Shown here: piece by piece, positions 1 to 7,606 of the stretch | How positions within the stretch are numbered: position 1 is the stretch's first letter | Layout: the number at the start of each line of letters is the position of its first letter | Origin: a virus | DNA: 58,491 bases | Reading direction: 5' to 3' (one strand) | IMG/VR virus record: IMGVR_UViG_3300009177_000010 | Coordinates: 1-58,491 of that record | Notes under the pieces: model-generated | Databases searched by the model: none | Told to the model about the DNA's origin: nothing | The model's input: only the letters and a program-made list of their open reading frames with translations | Program-made: the position numbers and the translations under genes

Positions 1-123
1 AGTTCATCCAACGTCACCGGGCTCTGCTTTGCATCGGCTGCATAGGTCGGCGGCTGGTTGATGTCGATGATGTCGCGCGCCTCATCAGCAGTCTGCCCCA
101 TGCCCATCACGATATCTGGCGCA
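1..123. repeat. Terminal direct repeat, left copy
   Basis: These bases are identical to 58369-58491, the last 123 bases of the window. The gene read leftward off the left end continues in frame into 58368 and below, so the two copies are one locus. This is what an assembler overlap on a circular or circularly permuted molecule gives. A true short terminal repeat of a linear virion cannot be excluded from sequence alone. Confidence 0.95.
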
Positions 124-839
124 TGGATATTGCCGAAGAAGCGGCCGGCGCAGTAGGTCAGCATCAGGTCTTTCATCTCGGTCTGCCATTTGCTGCCGGG
201 CTTCGAATACCAGCCTTCTTCCACTGCCAGCTTGATGGAGACAGCTGGGCCGACGATCAGCGGCAATCCTGCGGCCTTGGCCTGGTCCAGCGTGTGCACG
301 TTCGGCGGCAGCTTCTCACCGGCCGGGAGCGCCCATGCGATGCAGCGCAAATTCTCGATTTCGACCGTCTTGTCCTCGAAGTCATAGCCGTTCTTCTGCT
401 TGTTCCAGCCTAACTTCTCACGGTAGGTGGCTTTCATCATGCCCTGGTTCTGCACATCGAAGCGTAGCGGCGTGAAGCGGCCCGATGCATTGATAGCGGC
501 AATCACGAATTTGTCGGACCACCGCAGCTTCCCTTCGATCACATCGGCGTTCTGCATCACGGCCGTGACCGACATGCCGACCGCCTGCGCCGTCTCGATG
601 GCGACGATGCAGTTTCCGATGGCGGCAGGGTTCTCGATCCACTGGACATTATCGCCTTTGCCTTTCTGGGTCATATTGCGGAATGCCGTGGGCACAGCAT
701 CGCTGGAGGCGAAGGCATTGGCTAGTTTGCAGGCCAGCGCAAAGCCGCGGGCGCTGAACAGGTCAATGCGCTGATCGGGTTCTTGACGCGCGATCTGGCC
801 GCTTTTCAGATTGGCCAGACTGGTGGTTTCTTGGGACAT
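1..839 (-). CDS. RecT-like single-strand annealing protein, N-terminal part (wraps the ends)
   Basis: The reading frame starts at an ATG at 839, behind a strong AAGGAG site, and runs off base 1. It resumes at 58368 and stops at 58164. The joined gene is 1044 bp, 347 residues. The segment around residues 60-125 (NPAAIGNCIVAIETAQ, then VMQNADVIEGK and INASGRFTPL) matches my recollection of phage RecT/Redbeta-type annealing proteins; the assignment rests on pattern only. The exonuclease gene lies just upstream and an SbcC-like ATPase two genes downstream, as in Red/RecET-type recombination modules. The protein would coat and anneal ssDNA during replication-linked recombination. The C-terminal tail is low-complexity, rich in Gln, Glu and Pro. 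Confidence 0.7.
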   Translation of the reverse strand, partial: MSQETTSLANLKSGQIARQEPDQRIDLFSARGFALACKLANAFASSDAVPTAFRNMTQKGKGDNVQWIENPAAIGNCIVAIETAQAVGMSVTAVMQNADVIEGKLRWSDKFVIAAINASGRFTPLRFDVQNQGMMKATYREKLGWNKQKNGYDFEDKTVEIENLRCIAWALPAGEKLPPNVHTLDQAKAAGLPLIVGPAVSIKLAVEEGWYSKPGSKWQTEMKDLMLTYCAGRFFGNIHAPDIVMGMGQTADEARDIIDINQPPTYAADAKQSPVTLDE

Positions 840-858
840 CAGTTTCTCCTTGTGGTGG

Positions 859-1719
859 TTATTCGTGATACGGGCAGCTTGCCCAGCGTCCGCAGAACTT
901 CTCGCTGCACAACGCGGACTGGGGATTCGGCAGGAAGCGGCCAGCCTTAAGTTGTTCGGCAGCTAGTTCCAGCAGCCCAGTATGGTTCTCCGTGCCCAGC
1001 ATGATTCGTTTGGCGTCGAAGACCTGCGACACGCCAACCGGCGCCAGCGCAGTGGTTTGCAGCGCGGCGATCTGGCTACCGCCTGTCTGTCGGCCGGTAG
1101 TGTGCTCGTAGAGGATTTGGTAGATGCCGGTCTGCGGCGCACGGCCCTTGATGATGACCTGGCCATCACTGATCAGTCGGCCGCCTGTCTTCAGGTCGGT
1201 GATGATCGTATGCGCTTCCGCGTATTCAGTCCGCGAAAAGTTGTCACCGACCTTCACGATGGGCGATCGCACGAACTTTGCCACGCGTGCACGGTCCATG
1301 GTGCCCGTCAGGCGCACGATCAGGCCCGCGCCGCAATCGACGTCCAGAGGTTCCAGCGGCATCTCAACCGACTCGTATTGCATGCGCGGCGCGATCTGGC
1401 CGCAGTAGGCCGACAGCAGCTTCATGCCAATGCTCTTGGCATCGTTCTTGGTCAGCCGGTCGTCGCGATAATCCACTTCGCGCTCTGGATGGTCAAAGGT
1501 ATCGATCAGCACCTGGCCGGCTTCCATCACATTGACGCCTTGACCGTCCAGCTTGGCCTGATCGAATGCCGCAGTGGCTGCGTGGATGCTGGTGCCGAGA
1601 TGCGCGCGCAGGCTGCTGGCGCGCTGCTTGCCCATCAGCTGCTCCCATTCGAAACGCATGGCGCAGTCGAAGAAGCTGCCGAAAGATGAGGCGCGGATTG
1701 GGATGATGCGTTGCTCCAT
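859..1719 (-). CDS. PD-(D/E)XK exonuclease with probable 4Fe-4S cluster (Cas4/AddB type)
   Basis: 286 residues. A nuclease core is suggested by E119, D142 in GTMDR, and D175-x-K177 in the segment TIITDLKTGG. One cysteine near the N-terminus (C19, in SFFDCAMRF) and three at the C-terminus (C271, C276, C282) reproduce the layout of Fe-S cluster nucleases of the Cas4/AddB/RecB family. It lies 19 bp upstream of the RecT-like gene, so it is probably the 5'-3' resecting partner of the annealing protein. The start ATG at 1719 has the CCACTTTGGAGAAA leader seen before several early genes. Role in recombination is inferred from family and context. Confidence 0.8.
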   Translation of the reverse strand: MEQRIIPIRASSFGSFFDCAMRFEWEQLMGKQRASSLRAHLGTSIHAATAAFDQAKLDGQGVNVMEAGQVLIDTFDHPEREVDYRDDRLTKNDAKSIGMKLLSAYCGQIAPRMQYESVEMPLEPLDVDCGAGLIVRLTGTMDRARVAKFVRSPIVKVGDNFSRTEYAEAHTIITDLKTGGRLISDGQVIIKGRAPQTGIYQILYEHTTGRQTGGSQIAALQTTALAPVGVSQVFDAKRIMLGTENHTGLLELAAEQLKAGRFLPNPQSALCSEKFCGRWASCPYHE

Positions 1720-1773
1720 GTTTCACTTTCTCCAAAGTGGTGCAGGTGGCAGGAGGCCAAAGCCTCCTTGCGT

Positions 1774-1972
<199 letters not shown>

Positions 1973-1986
<14 letters not shown>

Positions 1987-2344
1987 GAATGCTATCCTTC
2001 GCAGCGTCACTGGTAGGGATCAGCTCGCACACACCGGTCAGGTAGATTTCCGGGTTGATCACATCAACCTTGCCGCCATCTTTTTTCAGGCCGTGCTGAG
2101 CAACGCCAGACAGCGCCACGCCATCCTTTGCCTTCCAGGACCAGAGGCGGCGCGAGTTTTTCAGGAATACATTGTCGCCATCAACAGAGACAACTTCACC
2201 AGCATGCACGCCGGCGGCATAGCAGCGCGCGATGACATACTTGCCGATGAACGGGTGAGGTGCAGCAGCCTTTGCAGCGGAACCAACACCGGCCAATGCA
2301 GCGATTTCACGGATTTGCTTCAACGTCAGATTTTCGTAGTCCAA
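1973..2344 (-). CDS. DUF6948-like protein
   Basis: 123 residues. The opening (YENLTLKQIREIAALAG), the middle (HPFIGKYVIARCYAAGVHAGEV) and the segment RRLWSWKAKDG resemble the phage family DUF6948 as I remember it. The function is unknown. The only start at the Shine-Dalgarno site is TTG at 2344, six bases after GGAG. It is followed, with overlap, by the Gly-Ser repeat gene. It belongs to the leftward early operon. Confidence 0.75.
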
Positions 2345-2445
2345 TTTTTTCTCCTTCAGTGGTTTGCAGGTGGCGACCTGCGGCGTTATTCGAAAATTTC
2401 TCGCGTGCGTATTAGGTATAGTTTTACCAAGGGTGATATGCCTCC

Positions 2446-2679
2446 TCAGGCAGTCACACGATCCAGATTCATCAATGATTCCTGATAAACCCTAATCCAA
2501 CCGAAGTCCCACCGATCTCCCCATTTCATCTTTATCACCATGTCAGAAATGAGTTGCGGCATTCGCGGTAGCTACGATGCCTCGGCTGTGCGGGGTGCGA
2601 CGCAAGCCTGTGTTTTCGTGGTGTAGCCCCATTCAGGGCATTGCTCGATTCCAACCGCGTCGTCCACTTCGCGGTCCAT
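2446..2679 (-). pseudogene. Possible small gene or remnant with an in-frame TAG
   Basis: From an ATG at 2679 a frame of 77 codons runs to TGA at 2446 with one TAG at codon 36 (2572-2574). The translated parts look protein-like (a CPEWGYTTKT segment, then WGDRWDFGWIRVYQ) but I do not recognise them, and there is no clear ribosome site. It may be a decayed gene in the otherwise non-coding 2.35-3.2 kb stretch. Confidence 0.25.
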
Positions 2680-2700
2680 GTGGCGGCGCAGAAAGCAAAA

Positions 2701-2777
2701 AAGCCGTTTAGGTCTCTCAGCTTTCCCCGTGGCAGCGGGGGGATTTAACCCTAGGAAAGGAGAGAACTAAACGGCTT
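2701..2777 (-). ncRNA. Branched structured RNA element 1, 77 nt, ends in a U-run
   Basis: The ends pair perfectly over 11 bp (AAGCCGTTTAG at 2701-2711 with CTAAACGGCTT at 2767-2777). Inside, CTCTC (2714-2718) pairs with GAGAG (2760-2764) and CTTT with AAAG. Two short hairpins close the middle (CCCG/CGGG and GGG/CCC around TTAAAT). On the - strand the closing stem runs directly into TTTTTTGC, as in an intrinsic terminator. Length and architecture match the element at 57202-57278. I read it as a small RNA or attenuator of the leftward early operon. Its family is unknown; the phage C4 antisense RNA is one candidate. Confidence 0.55.
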
Positions 2778-2905
2778 CATCTAGCTCACAGCTTCCTGTG
2801 CTGCCACACAGACGAAGCAATGATTCCACAATTCAATGACTGACTGCAATAGATGCTCAAAAAGAAAACTCAACAGCAGAAAAACTGGAGACAGGCAGGA
2901 GCTGA

Positions 2906-2950
2906 TTGCGTAGGCTCCTTGGCATTCTCCACTCAGGCCGTTCTACGCAA
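2906..2950. other. Inverted repeat (hairpin), 8-bp arms
   Basis: TTGCGTAG at 2906-2913 pairs with CTACGCAA at 2943-2950 around a 29-base loop. It sits between structured elements 1 and 2 in the non-coding stretch. No gene is supported on either strand here. Confidence 0.4.
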
Positions 2951-3061
2951 CGCACCCAGCAGATACTGCATTGACCCGTCATTGATCGAGTGACAAACGC
3001 GCTACGCCATCGGCGGTCTTGCACAACCAGCGTTCAGGGAATGATGACGCGTTGCACGTTT

Positions 3062-3172
3062 GCCACACTGGAACAGTCTACCCCGAAGCGGACAGGGTAG
3101 CGGTGGATCGGCTGATCGCCCTTGTTTGATCCACTGCGCATTTCGCATTTATCGCAACTGCTCCAGTGTGGC
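3062..3172. ncRNA. Branched structured RNA element 2, about 111 nt
   Basis: The outer arms GCCACACTGGA (3062-3072) and TCCAGTGTGGC (3162-3172) are perfect complements, extended by CAGT/ACTG after one mismatch. Inside are CTACCC/GGGTAG (3078-3083 with 3095-3100), GTGGATC/GATCCAC (3103-3109 with 3128-3134) and TGCG/CGCA (about 3135-3147). The result is a closed stem with three inner arms, like a cloverleaf, but I see no tRNA T-loop or CCA end. The strand is undecided because neither side has a U-run. Confidence 0.5.
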
Positions 3173-3200
3173 GGCTGGTTGCGCCAGCCAAGCGTGGTGC

Positions 3201-3416
3201 TTACTTCTTCTTGCCTTTGCCCAGTACCTTATCTGCGCGTGCGTCGATCTGCGCTTCCTTGGCTTTGGACAGATTGCCCTTTTTCACTTGACCTGCGGCG
3301 CGCGCCTTACTGTTGGCGGCATGGCTGCGATCCTGCTGCGGATATTTGCGCTCATCAGGCAAACCGAACTTCTAGTCCGGCAATGCCTTGCGCTCTTTCG
3401 GTGTCAGCAATCCCAT
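3201..3416 (-). CDS. Small phage protein, interrupted by an in-frame TAG at codon 15
   Basis: Reading from an ATG at 3416 (GGAG eight bases upstream) gives MGLLTPKERKALPD, then TAG at 3372-3374, then KFGLPDERKYP and a Lys/Ala-rich tail that ends in GKGKKK and TAA at 3201. The two halves together match a common class of small phage proteins of about 70 residues with a K-LP-x(3)-F-x-L/I-P-x(2)-RKYP core. So the gene is real but broken, suppressed or read through. Its function is unknown. Confidence 0.6.
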
Positions 3417-3447
3417 GGTGATCTCCGGTTAAGTTGCTGCAAGGATT

Positions 3448-3699
3448 TTAGCTCAATCCTGAGGCAATGGCCTTATCCCACGCTTCTACGGCCAGCACCA
3501 GGACGAAGACCGCGCCCAGCAGGAACATGCACACATCGAGCACGGCGTGGTCATCCTTGCCCATGCGGTTGACGAACTCGCTCCAGGTTTCGTCGTGGCG
3601 CCATTCGTTCATGTGCTCCTCTTCCTTGCGCTCGGCTTCGACGCGCTCGCGACGCATCCGTTGAATCGCAGCCCAGTGGCGTTTGATGTACTCCAGCAT
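3448..3699 (-). CDS. Small membrane protein with charged N-terminal helix
   Basis: 83 residues. A highly charged Arg/Glu helix (residues 8-40) is followed by one hydrophobic segment (about 56-72). The ATG at 3699 is preceded by CCACAAGGAGAAAA, the leader shared by the early genes, so I prefer it over longer frames that reach 3864. It is the first gene of the leftward early operon. I do not recognise the family. Confidence 0.65.
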   Translation of the reverse strand: MLEYIKRHWAAIQRMRRERVEAERKEEEHMNEWRHDETWSEFVNRMGKDDHAVLDVCMFLLGAVFVLVLAVEAWDKAIASGLS

Positions 3700-3802
3700 T
3701 GCTTTTCTCCTTGTGGTTGGTCGGTAACAGTTTGCTAGACGACAACGATAGCCTAGCACCAATAATTCAACAACGCAATAAGTTATCGGAGAAATATTTC
3801 CC

Positions 3803-3831
3803 TTGCATTTGCCGAACGGCACCAGTATTCT
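3803..3831 (+). promoter_or_regulatory. Putative rightward early promoter
   Basis: TTGCAT (3803-3808), a 17-base spacer, then TATTCT (3826-3831), 45 bases before the regulator gene. AATAAGTT occurs at 3777-3784 and again at 3838-3845, flanking the promoter, and could be operators. The region separates the divergent early operons. Confidence 0.5.
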
Positions 3832-3875
3832 GTTGGAAATAAGTTGTGTTTGATTAACTTCCATGGAGTAAGTAA

Positions 3876-4226
3876 ATGTCGCGAGAACGAATTACGAAAG
3901 ACATGACGAAGGCGGAAATTGCCGTGCGTTCGAACCGCCAGAACCAGCTGCTGGACCGCACGCTGGACAAGCTGTCGCTGAAGAACGATGCCCAACTGGC
4001 GGCGCTGATGGTCGAAAATCCGGCCGTGCTGAGCAAGTTCCGTCATGGCCGGCTAAGCCTGAACGCCACCTACCAAGTCAAGATTCACGAGCTGACCGGC
4101 TGGGCCGTGCTGGATATTCGCAAGGCACTCGGCATCATCCCGCTGATCGACCTGCCGGAACACCGCGCGGCACTGATTGATGTCAACGCATGGCGCGCGA
4201 AGATCAGCGCGAAGCAGGCGGCCTGA
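3876..4226 (+). CDS. Small Cro/CI-type HTH regulator
   Basis: 116 residues. The segment from about residue 33 to 85 (LKNDAQLAALMVENPAVLSK, then FRHGRLSLNATYQVKIHELTG and IRKALG) has the form of a helix-turn-helix seen in small proteobacterial XRE-like proteins. It is the first gene rightward of the divergent promoter region, the usual place for a phage switch regulator. The ATG at 3876 has GGAG eight bases upstream. DNA binding is inferred from the motif. Confidence 0.6.
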   Translation: MSRERITKDMTKAEIAVRSNRQNQLLDRTLDKLSLKNDAQLAALMVENPAVLSKFRHGRLSLNATYQVKIHELTGWAVLDIRKALGIIPLIDLPEHRAALIDVNAWRAKISAKQAA

Positions 4227-4228
4227 CC

Positions 4229-4759
4229 ATGAAACTGGTGCTCGTCAAGCAGACCGACGCCAAGCTGGAGCCCGGCACGCCGGACGCCGATGCGATGCGA
4301 AAATTTCTCTTTGAGATGGTGCGCGGCGCTACCGATAAGGATCAGCGCGCCTGGCAAAGGTTTATCCGCGCGATCAACGAAGCATCGCAGGGCGAGTATT
4401 TCCAGATCGACCTGAAGCGCACGCGCAACTCGCAATTCCACAAGCTGGTGATGGCCGTCCTGACAGCCGGATTCAAAGCGCAGGACCATTTCGATGACTT
4501 CGAAATCTACCGCGAGTGGATTAAGTTGGGCGCCGGTTTCGCCGTCTTTGTGCCGGACGAAAAGACCGGCGAGTTGAAAGCTATTCCGAAGTCGCAATCG
4601 TTCGATGAGGCCAGCGAAGAAGAAGTGCGCGAGTTCTTCCTGAACATGTGCGCCTTCATGCGCTCGGCGACGTATTGCGCGATGCTGTGGCCGAAGTCTC
4701 CGGTAGAGCATTCCATGCTCGGTATGGAGAATCTACTGCGCCGTTTTGATTACCAATGA
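4229..4759 (+). CDS. DUF1367 family protein
   Basis: 176 residues. The centre reads KRTRNSQFHKLVMAVLTAGF, which is the hallmark stretch of DUF1367, a family found in lambdoid early regions and of unknown function. The ATG at 4229 overlaps the end of the regulator gene closely (TGACCATG), so the two are co-translated. Confidence 0.7.
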   Translation: MKLVLVKQTDAKLEPGTPDADAMRKFLFEMVRGATDKDQRAWQRFIRAINEASQGEYFQIDLKRTRNSQFHKLVMAVLTAGFKAQDHFDDFEIYREWIKLGAGFAVFVPDEKTGELKAIPKSQSFDEASEEEVREFFLNMCAFMRSATYCAMLWPKSPVEHSMLGMENLLRRFDYQ

Positions 4760-4773
4760 GGAGGAGATAAATC

Positions 4774-4923
4774 ATGAGCGAACAGTACAAAAATCCGCTG
4801 GAGAATTACGAGCCGACGCCAGCGCTGATCCAGTTGGTTGAGCTTTTCAAGAAGCTTGACCAGCGCGGCCAGAACACAGTGCTGGCGCTGGCGGTATGCC
4901 AGGCCAAGCTGTGCGCGAAGTAA
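4774..4923 (+). CDS. Small hypothetical protein
   Basis: 49 residues, starting MSEQYKNPLENYEP and ending CQAKLCAK. The start is behind an excellent GAGGAGGAG site 9 bases upstream, and it fills the gap between two early genes. Mostly helical by appearance. Function unknown. Confidence 0.65.
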   Translation: MSEQYKNPLENYEPTPALIQLVELFKKLDQRGQNTVLALAVCQAKLCAK

Positions 4924-4950
4924 ACCCATCCTCACCACTTGGAGAAGAAG

Positions 4951-5415
4951 ATGACGGATACCAGAGTAAGAACCACAGCGGCCACGCTGCGCGCCGATAT
5001 GCGCATGCGCGAGCTGCTTGCCATCCTCGCCGACCGCGAGTCCCACAACATCTGCGACCTGAGCACGACCATGAAGATGTCGCGTTCCGGCCTGCGGAAA
5101 TACTGCTACAAGCTGGTAGAAGACCACATCGTGACCCTGCACTACAACCCGGCACGCTGGGCGTTCGTGACGCTGACGGCCAAGCCGGATGATGTCGAGC
5201 GCTACGCGCATTCCTTTCTCGGCCCGATGCCGAATCCTAAGCCGCGCAAACTGCGCCGCTCGCTGGAGCTGATGCCTGGCACGTTCGTGCACCAGTGCAC
5301 CGACGACGCCGAGGTGCCGTGCAAGCCGCGGCAGAATGCGATGATTCTGCCACGCCGTGATCCGCTGGTGGCAGCGCTGTTTGGGTTGCCCTGCGATGTG
5401 CTGGAGGTGGCGTGA
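4951..5415 (+). CDS. Winged-helix-like regulatory protein
   Basis: 154 residues. Residues about 20-65 (MRELLAILADRESHNICDLS, then MKMSRSGLRKYCYKLVEDHIV) look like a winged helix-turn-helix of the kind found in ArsR/MarR-like phage regulators. The ATG at 4951 is preceded by CCACTTGGAGAAG. It overlaps the start of the methyltransferase gene by four bases. The target is unknown. Confidence 0.6.
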   Translation: MTDTRVRTTAATLRADMRMRELLAILADRESHNICDLSTTMKMSRSGLRKYCYKLVEDHIVTLHYNPARWAFVTLTAKPDDVERYAHSFLGPMPNPKPRKLRRSLELMPGTFVHQCTDDAEVPCKPRQNAMILPRRDPLVAALFGLPCDVLEVA

Positions 5416-7157
5416 TAAAGCCCTACACACTTCACCTGGGTGACTGCATCGAAGTGATGCGCACCATGCCCGACAACTCCGTCGATTCGATCGTCACCGA
5501 CCCGCCATACGAGCTCGGCTTCATGGGTAAGAGCTGGGATGCCAGTGGGATTGCCAACAGCGTAGCAATGTGGCGCGAAGCGCTGCGCGTGCTCAAGCCT
5601 GGCGGCCACCTGCTGGCCTTCAGCGGGAGCCGAACCTACCACCGTATGACCTGTGCAATCGAAGATGCTGGGTTCGATATACGGGATCAGATCATGTGGG
5701 TCTATGGGTCAGGATTCCCTAAGTCGCTGGACGTAAGCAAGGCACTAGAAGCATTCGCCAAGACCGGACGAAGCGACTCGCAAGTGACTGGGGATGGTCG
5801 TAGTCGCGTACCCGGTCAACATTTCAAAGAATTTCGGAAGGGTAATGGGCCAAAGGCCGAATTCACCCCCACTACCGACGATGCCAAGAAATGGGATGGC
5901 TGGGGAACTGCCCTTAAACCTGCCCACGAGCCCATCTGCGTGGCTCGTAAGCCGTTGGTCGGAACCGTGGCGGTAAATGTGCTGGCACATGGTGTGGGGG
6001 CGCTGAACATTGATGAGTGTCGGGTGTCTGGTGAAAGCACTGCGCGCACGACCGGAAAGGTTCTTTCGTCAAAAGGGGTGATTGGCGACGCAGGCCGCTG
6101 GCCCGCCAACCTGATCCACGACGGAAGTGCGGAAGTGGTGGCACTGTTCCCGCGCGAAGCCGGTGCCAGCGCGCCTGTGCGCGGCACCGAGGCCAGCGCG
6201 GCGAACGTGGGCCGCGTCACGGGAGAGCGTGAGAGGGTTGCCGGCGTCTTCCACGGCGACAAGGGAAGCGCCGCCCGCTTTTTCTACACAGTTCAATCGG
6301 AGCAAGAATGCAATGCGAATACTGCGGTCAACAATTCGACCCTGCTAAGCCAAGTCGACGGTTTTGCTCAAAATCTTGCAGCAATCGCGGCGCTCCACGT
6401 GGGCAAGCCATTAAGCAATTTGATTCGACGGTTTATGAGCGACATGGCGAGCGAATTCGGGCAGAACGCCGCGCCAAGTATGCAAGCGATCCAGTCTATC
6501 GAGCAAAGGTTCTCGCTAGAGTTGCTGCATATAAGCACGCCGGCAAAGACCGGAAGCCATGCGAATCCTGCGGAAGTTCTCGCGCTGACATCCACCACGA
6601 TGATTATTCAAAGCCTCTCGAATATCGCTGGCTCTGCCGACGATGCCACGTCACCCATCATCGCGATGATCTTGGGTCATGGGGCCAGGGTTTGCGACCC
6701 ATCGCTGCGTGAGCGCTTCAAGTACTGCGCCAAGGCCAGCCGCGCCGATCGCAACGAAGGCCTCGAGGATCCGGGCCCACAATTCCAGCACGGCAGCACG
6801 CTGCGCGACGCGGAGAACCTGGCGGCCGAACGCAACGGCAACTTCCATCCGACCGTGAAGCCAACCGACCTAATGGCCTACCTGGTGCGCCTGGTGACAC
6901 CGCCAGGTGGTACCGTGCTCGACCTGTTCATGGGCAGTGGATCGACCGGCAAGGCGGCCGTGCGTGAAGGCTTCCGTTTCATCGGCATCGACATGACGCC
7001 AGAGTACGTGGCCATTGCCGAGGCGCGCATTGCTCACGAACTTGATCTCGCAGCGCCGCCGGCCGCGCCAAGGGTTGCGCCCGCCCCCGAGGGGCAAATG
7101 GATCTCTTTGGCGTGGGTGGTTCTAATTTCGAACCATCGGTTACGGGGGCTGCATGA
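5412..7157 (+). CDS. DNA adenine-N6 methyltransferase, with internal HNH insertion
   Basis: 581 residues, GTG start overlapping the previous stop. DPPY at about residues 31-34 is the catalytic motif; DLFMGSGSTGKAAV near residue 500 is the SAM-binding FxGxG motif, so the order is that of beta-class enzymes. The family signature RFFYxAKASRxxRNEG is split: RFFYT is at 289-293 and RFKYCAKASRADRNEG restarts at 435. The roughly 140 codons between are the DNA of the HNH gene at 6308-6712 read in a different frame, yet with no stop. The protein may tolerate this as a linker or may be inactive. The likely role is to protect phage DNA from restriction or to regulate. Confidence 0.85.
   Translation: MIKPYTLHLGDCIEVMRTMPDNSVDSIVTDPPYELGFMGKSWDASGIANSVAMWREALRVLKPGGHLLAFSGSRTYHRMTCAIEDAGFDIRDQIMWVYGSGFPKSLDVSKALEAFAKTGRSDSQVTGDGRSRVPGQHFKEFRKGNGPKAEFTPTTDDAKKWDGWGTALKPAHEPICVARKPLVGTVAVNVLAHGVGALNIDECRVSGESTARTTGKVLSSKGVIGDAGRWPANLIHDGSAEVVALFPREAGASAPVRGTEASAANVGRVTGERERVAGVFHGDKGSAARFFYTVQSEQECNANTAVNNSTLLSQVDGFAQNLAAIAALHVGKPLSNLIRRFMSDMASEFGQNAAPSMQAIQSIEQRFSLELLHISTPAKTGSHANPAEVLALTSTTMIIQSLSNIAGSADDATSPIIAMILGHGARVCDPSLRERFKYCAKASRADRNEGLEDPGPQFQHGSTLRDAENLAAERNGNFHPTVKPTDLMAYLVRLVTPPGGTVLDLFMGSGSTGKAAVREGFRFIGIDMTPEYVAIAEARIAHELDLAAPPAAPRVAPAPEGQMDLFGVGGSNFEPSVTGAA
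6308..6712 (+). CDS. HNH endonuclease nested in the methyltransferase gene
   Basis: 134 residues. Cysteines C3, C6, C20 and C24 form one zinc knuckle. C85, C88, C110 and C113 frame IHHDDYSKPLEYRWLC, a typical HNH core, with H96/H97 probably catalytic. The ATG has GGAG five bases upstream, so it can start inside the host message. It is in the +2 frame relative to the methyltransferase and begins just after the interrupted RFFYT motif, so it looks like a mobile, free-standing homing-type nuclease that landed in a conserved site. Confidence 0.85.
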   Translation: MQCEYCGQQFDPAKPSRRFCSKSCSNRGAPRGQAIKQFDSTVYERHGERIRAERRAKYASDPVYRAKVLARVAAYKHAGKDRKPCESCGSSRADIHHDDYSKPLEYRWLCRRCHVTHHRDDLGSWGQGLRPIAA

Positions 7158-7606
7158 AGCGCTCGCCCATGAAGCCCGGAACCAAGCCGCTCGAACGCAA
7201 GACGGCGCTTAAGGCGAAGGCGCCGATGGCGCGCGGCAGCTCGCGCATGCGCACCAGCAAGCCGAAGTCGGAGAAGCCGAAACGCATAGCGCATGCCGGC
7301 GACGAACGCTTCCTGGAAGTCTGCCGTGGCCAGCGCTGTTATTTGGCGATACCGGGTGTCTGCAATCATGACCCAGAAACTGTCGTGCCGTGCCATAGCA
7401 ATTCTGCCAGCAGAGGAAAGGGCATCGGCATGAAGGCGCCGCACCGCTTCACAGTTCCTGGGTGCTTTGCATGCCATACCGCGATCGACAGCGGTAGTAA
7501 GTTAAGCAAGGAAGAACGGCGCGCGATCTGGGAACGAGCCTTCGCGCGCTGGGAGCAAGACCGATCGAAGCTTTACCCTGAACTACTTGGAGAAAATAAT
7601 GAATAA
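7154..7606 (+). CDS. YbcO-like (DUF1364) recombination nuclease
   Basis: 150 residues, with a basic N-terminal third and then CRGQRCYLAIPGVCNHDPET, HSNSASRGKGIGMKAPH and CFACHTAIDSG. These are the conserved pieces of DUF1364/YbcO, a Zn-dependent HNH-type nuclease found beside lambdoid Nin genes. The ATG overlaps the methyltransferase stop (ATGA). It probably helps process recombination intermediates together with the RuvC-like gene 1 kb downstream. Confidence 0.75.
   Translation: MKRSPMKPGTKPLERKTALKAKAPMARGSSRMRTSKPKSEKPKRIAHAGDERFLEVCRGQRCYLAIPGVCNHDPETVVPCHSNSASRGKGIGMKAPHRFTVPGCFACHTAIDSGSKLSKEERRAIWERAFARWEQDRSKLYPELLGENNE

Noticed and set aside
2701-3172. tRNA genes
   Set aside because: The branched elements lack a GTTCNANNC T-loop with proper arms and a 3' CCA-type acceptor. 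Lengths fit, but the arms do not.
3060-3572. + strand frame of 170 codons
   Set aside because: It runs against the branched RNA element and the - strand small gene at 3201-3416, has no ribosome site and odd composition (Cys, Leu, Arg).
6276-6733. Intein or group I intron in the methyltransferase
   Set aside because: The HNH gene is not in the host frame, which excludes an intein, and the insert is only as long as the HNH gene, leaving no room for an intron core.
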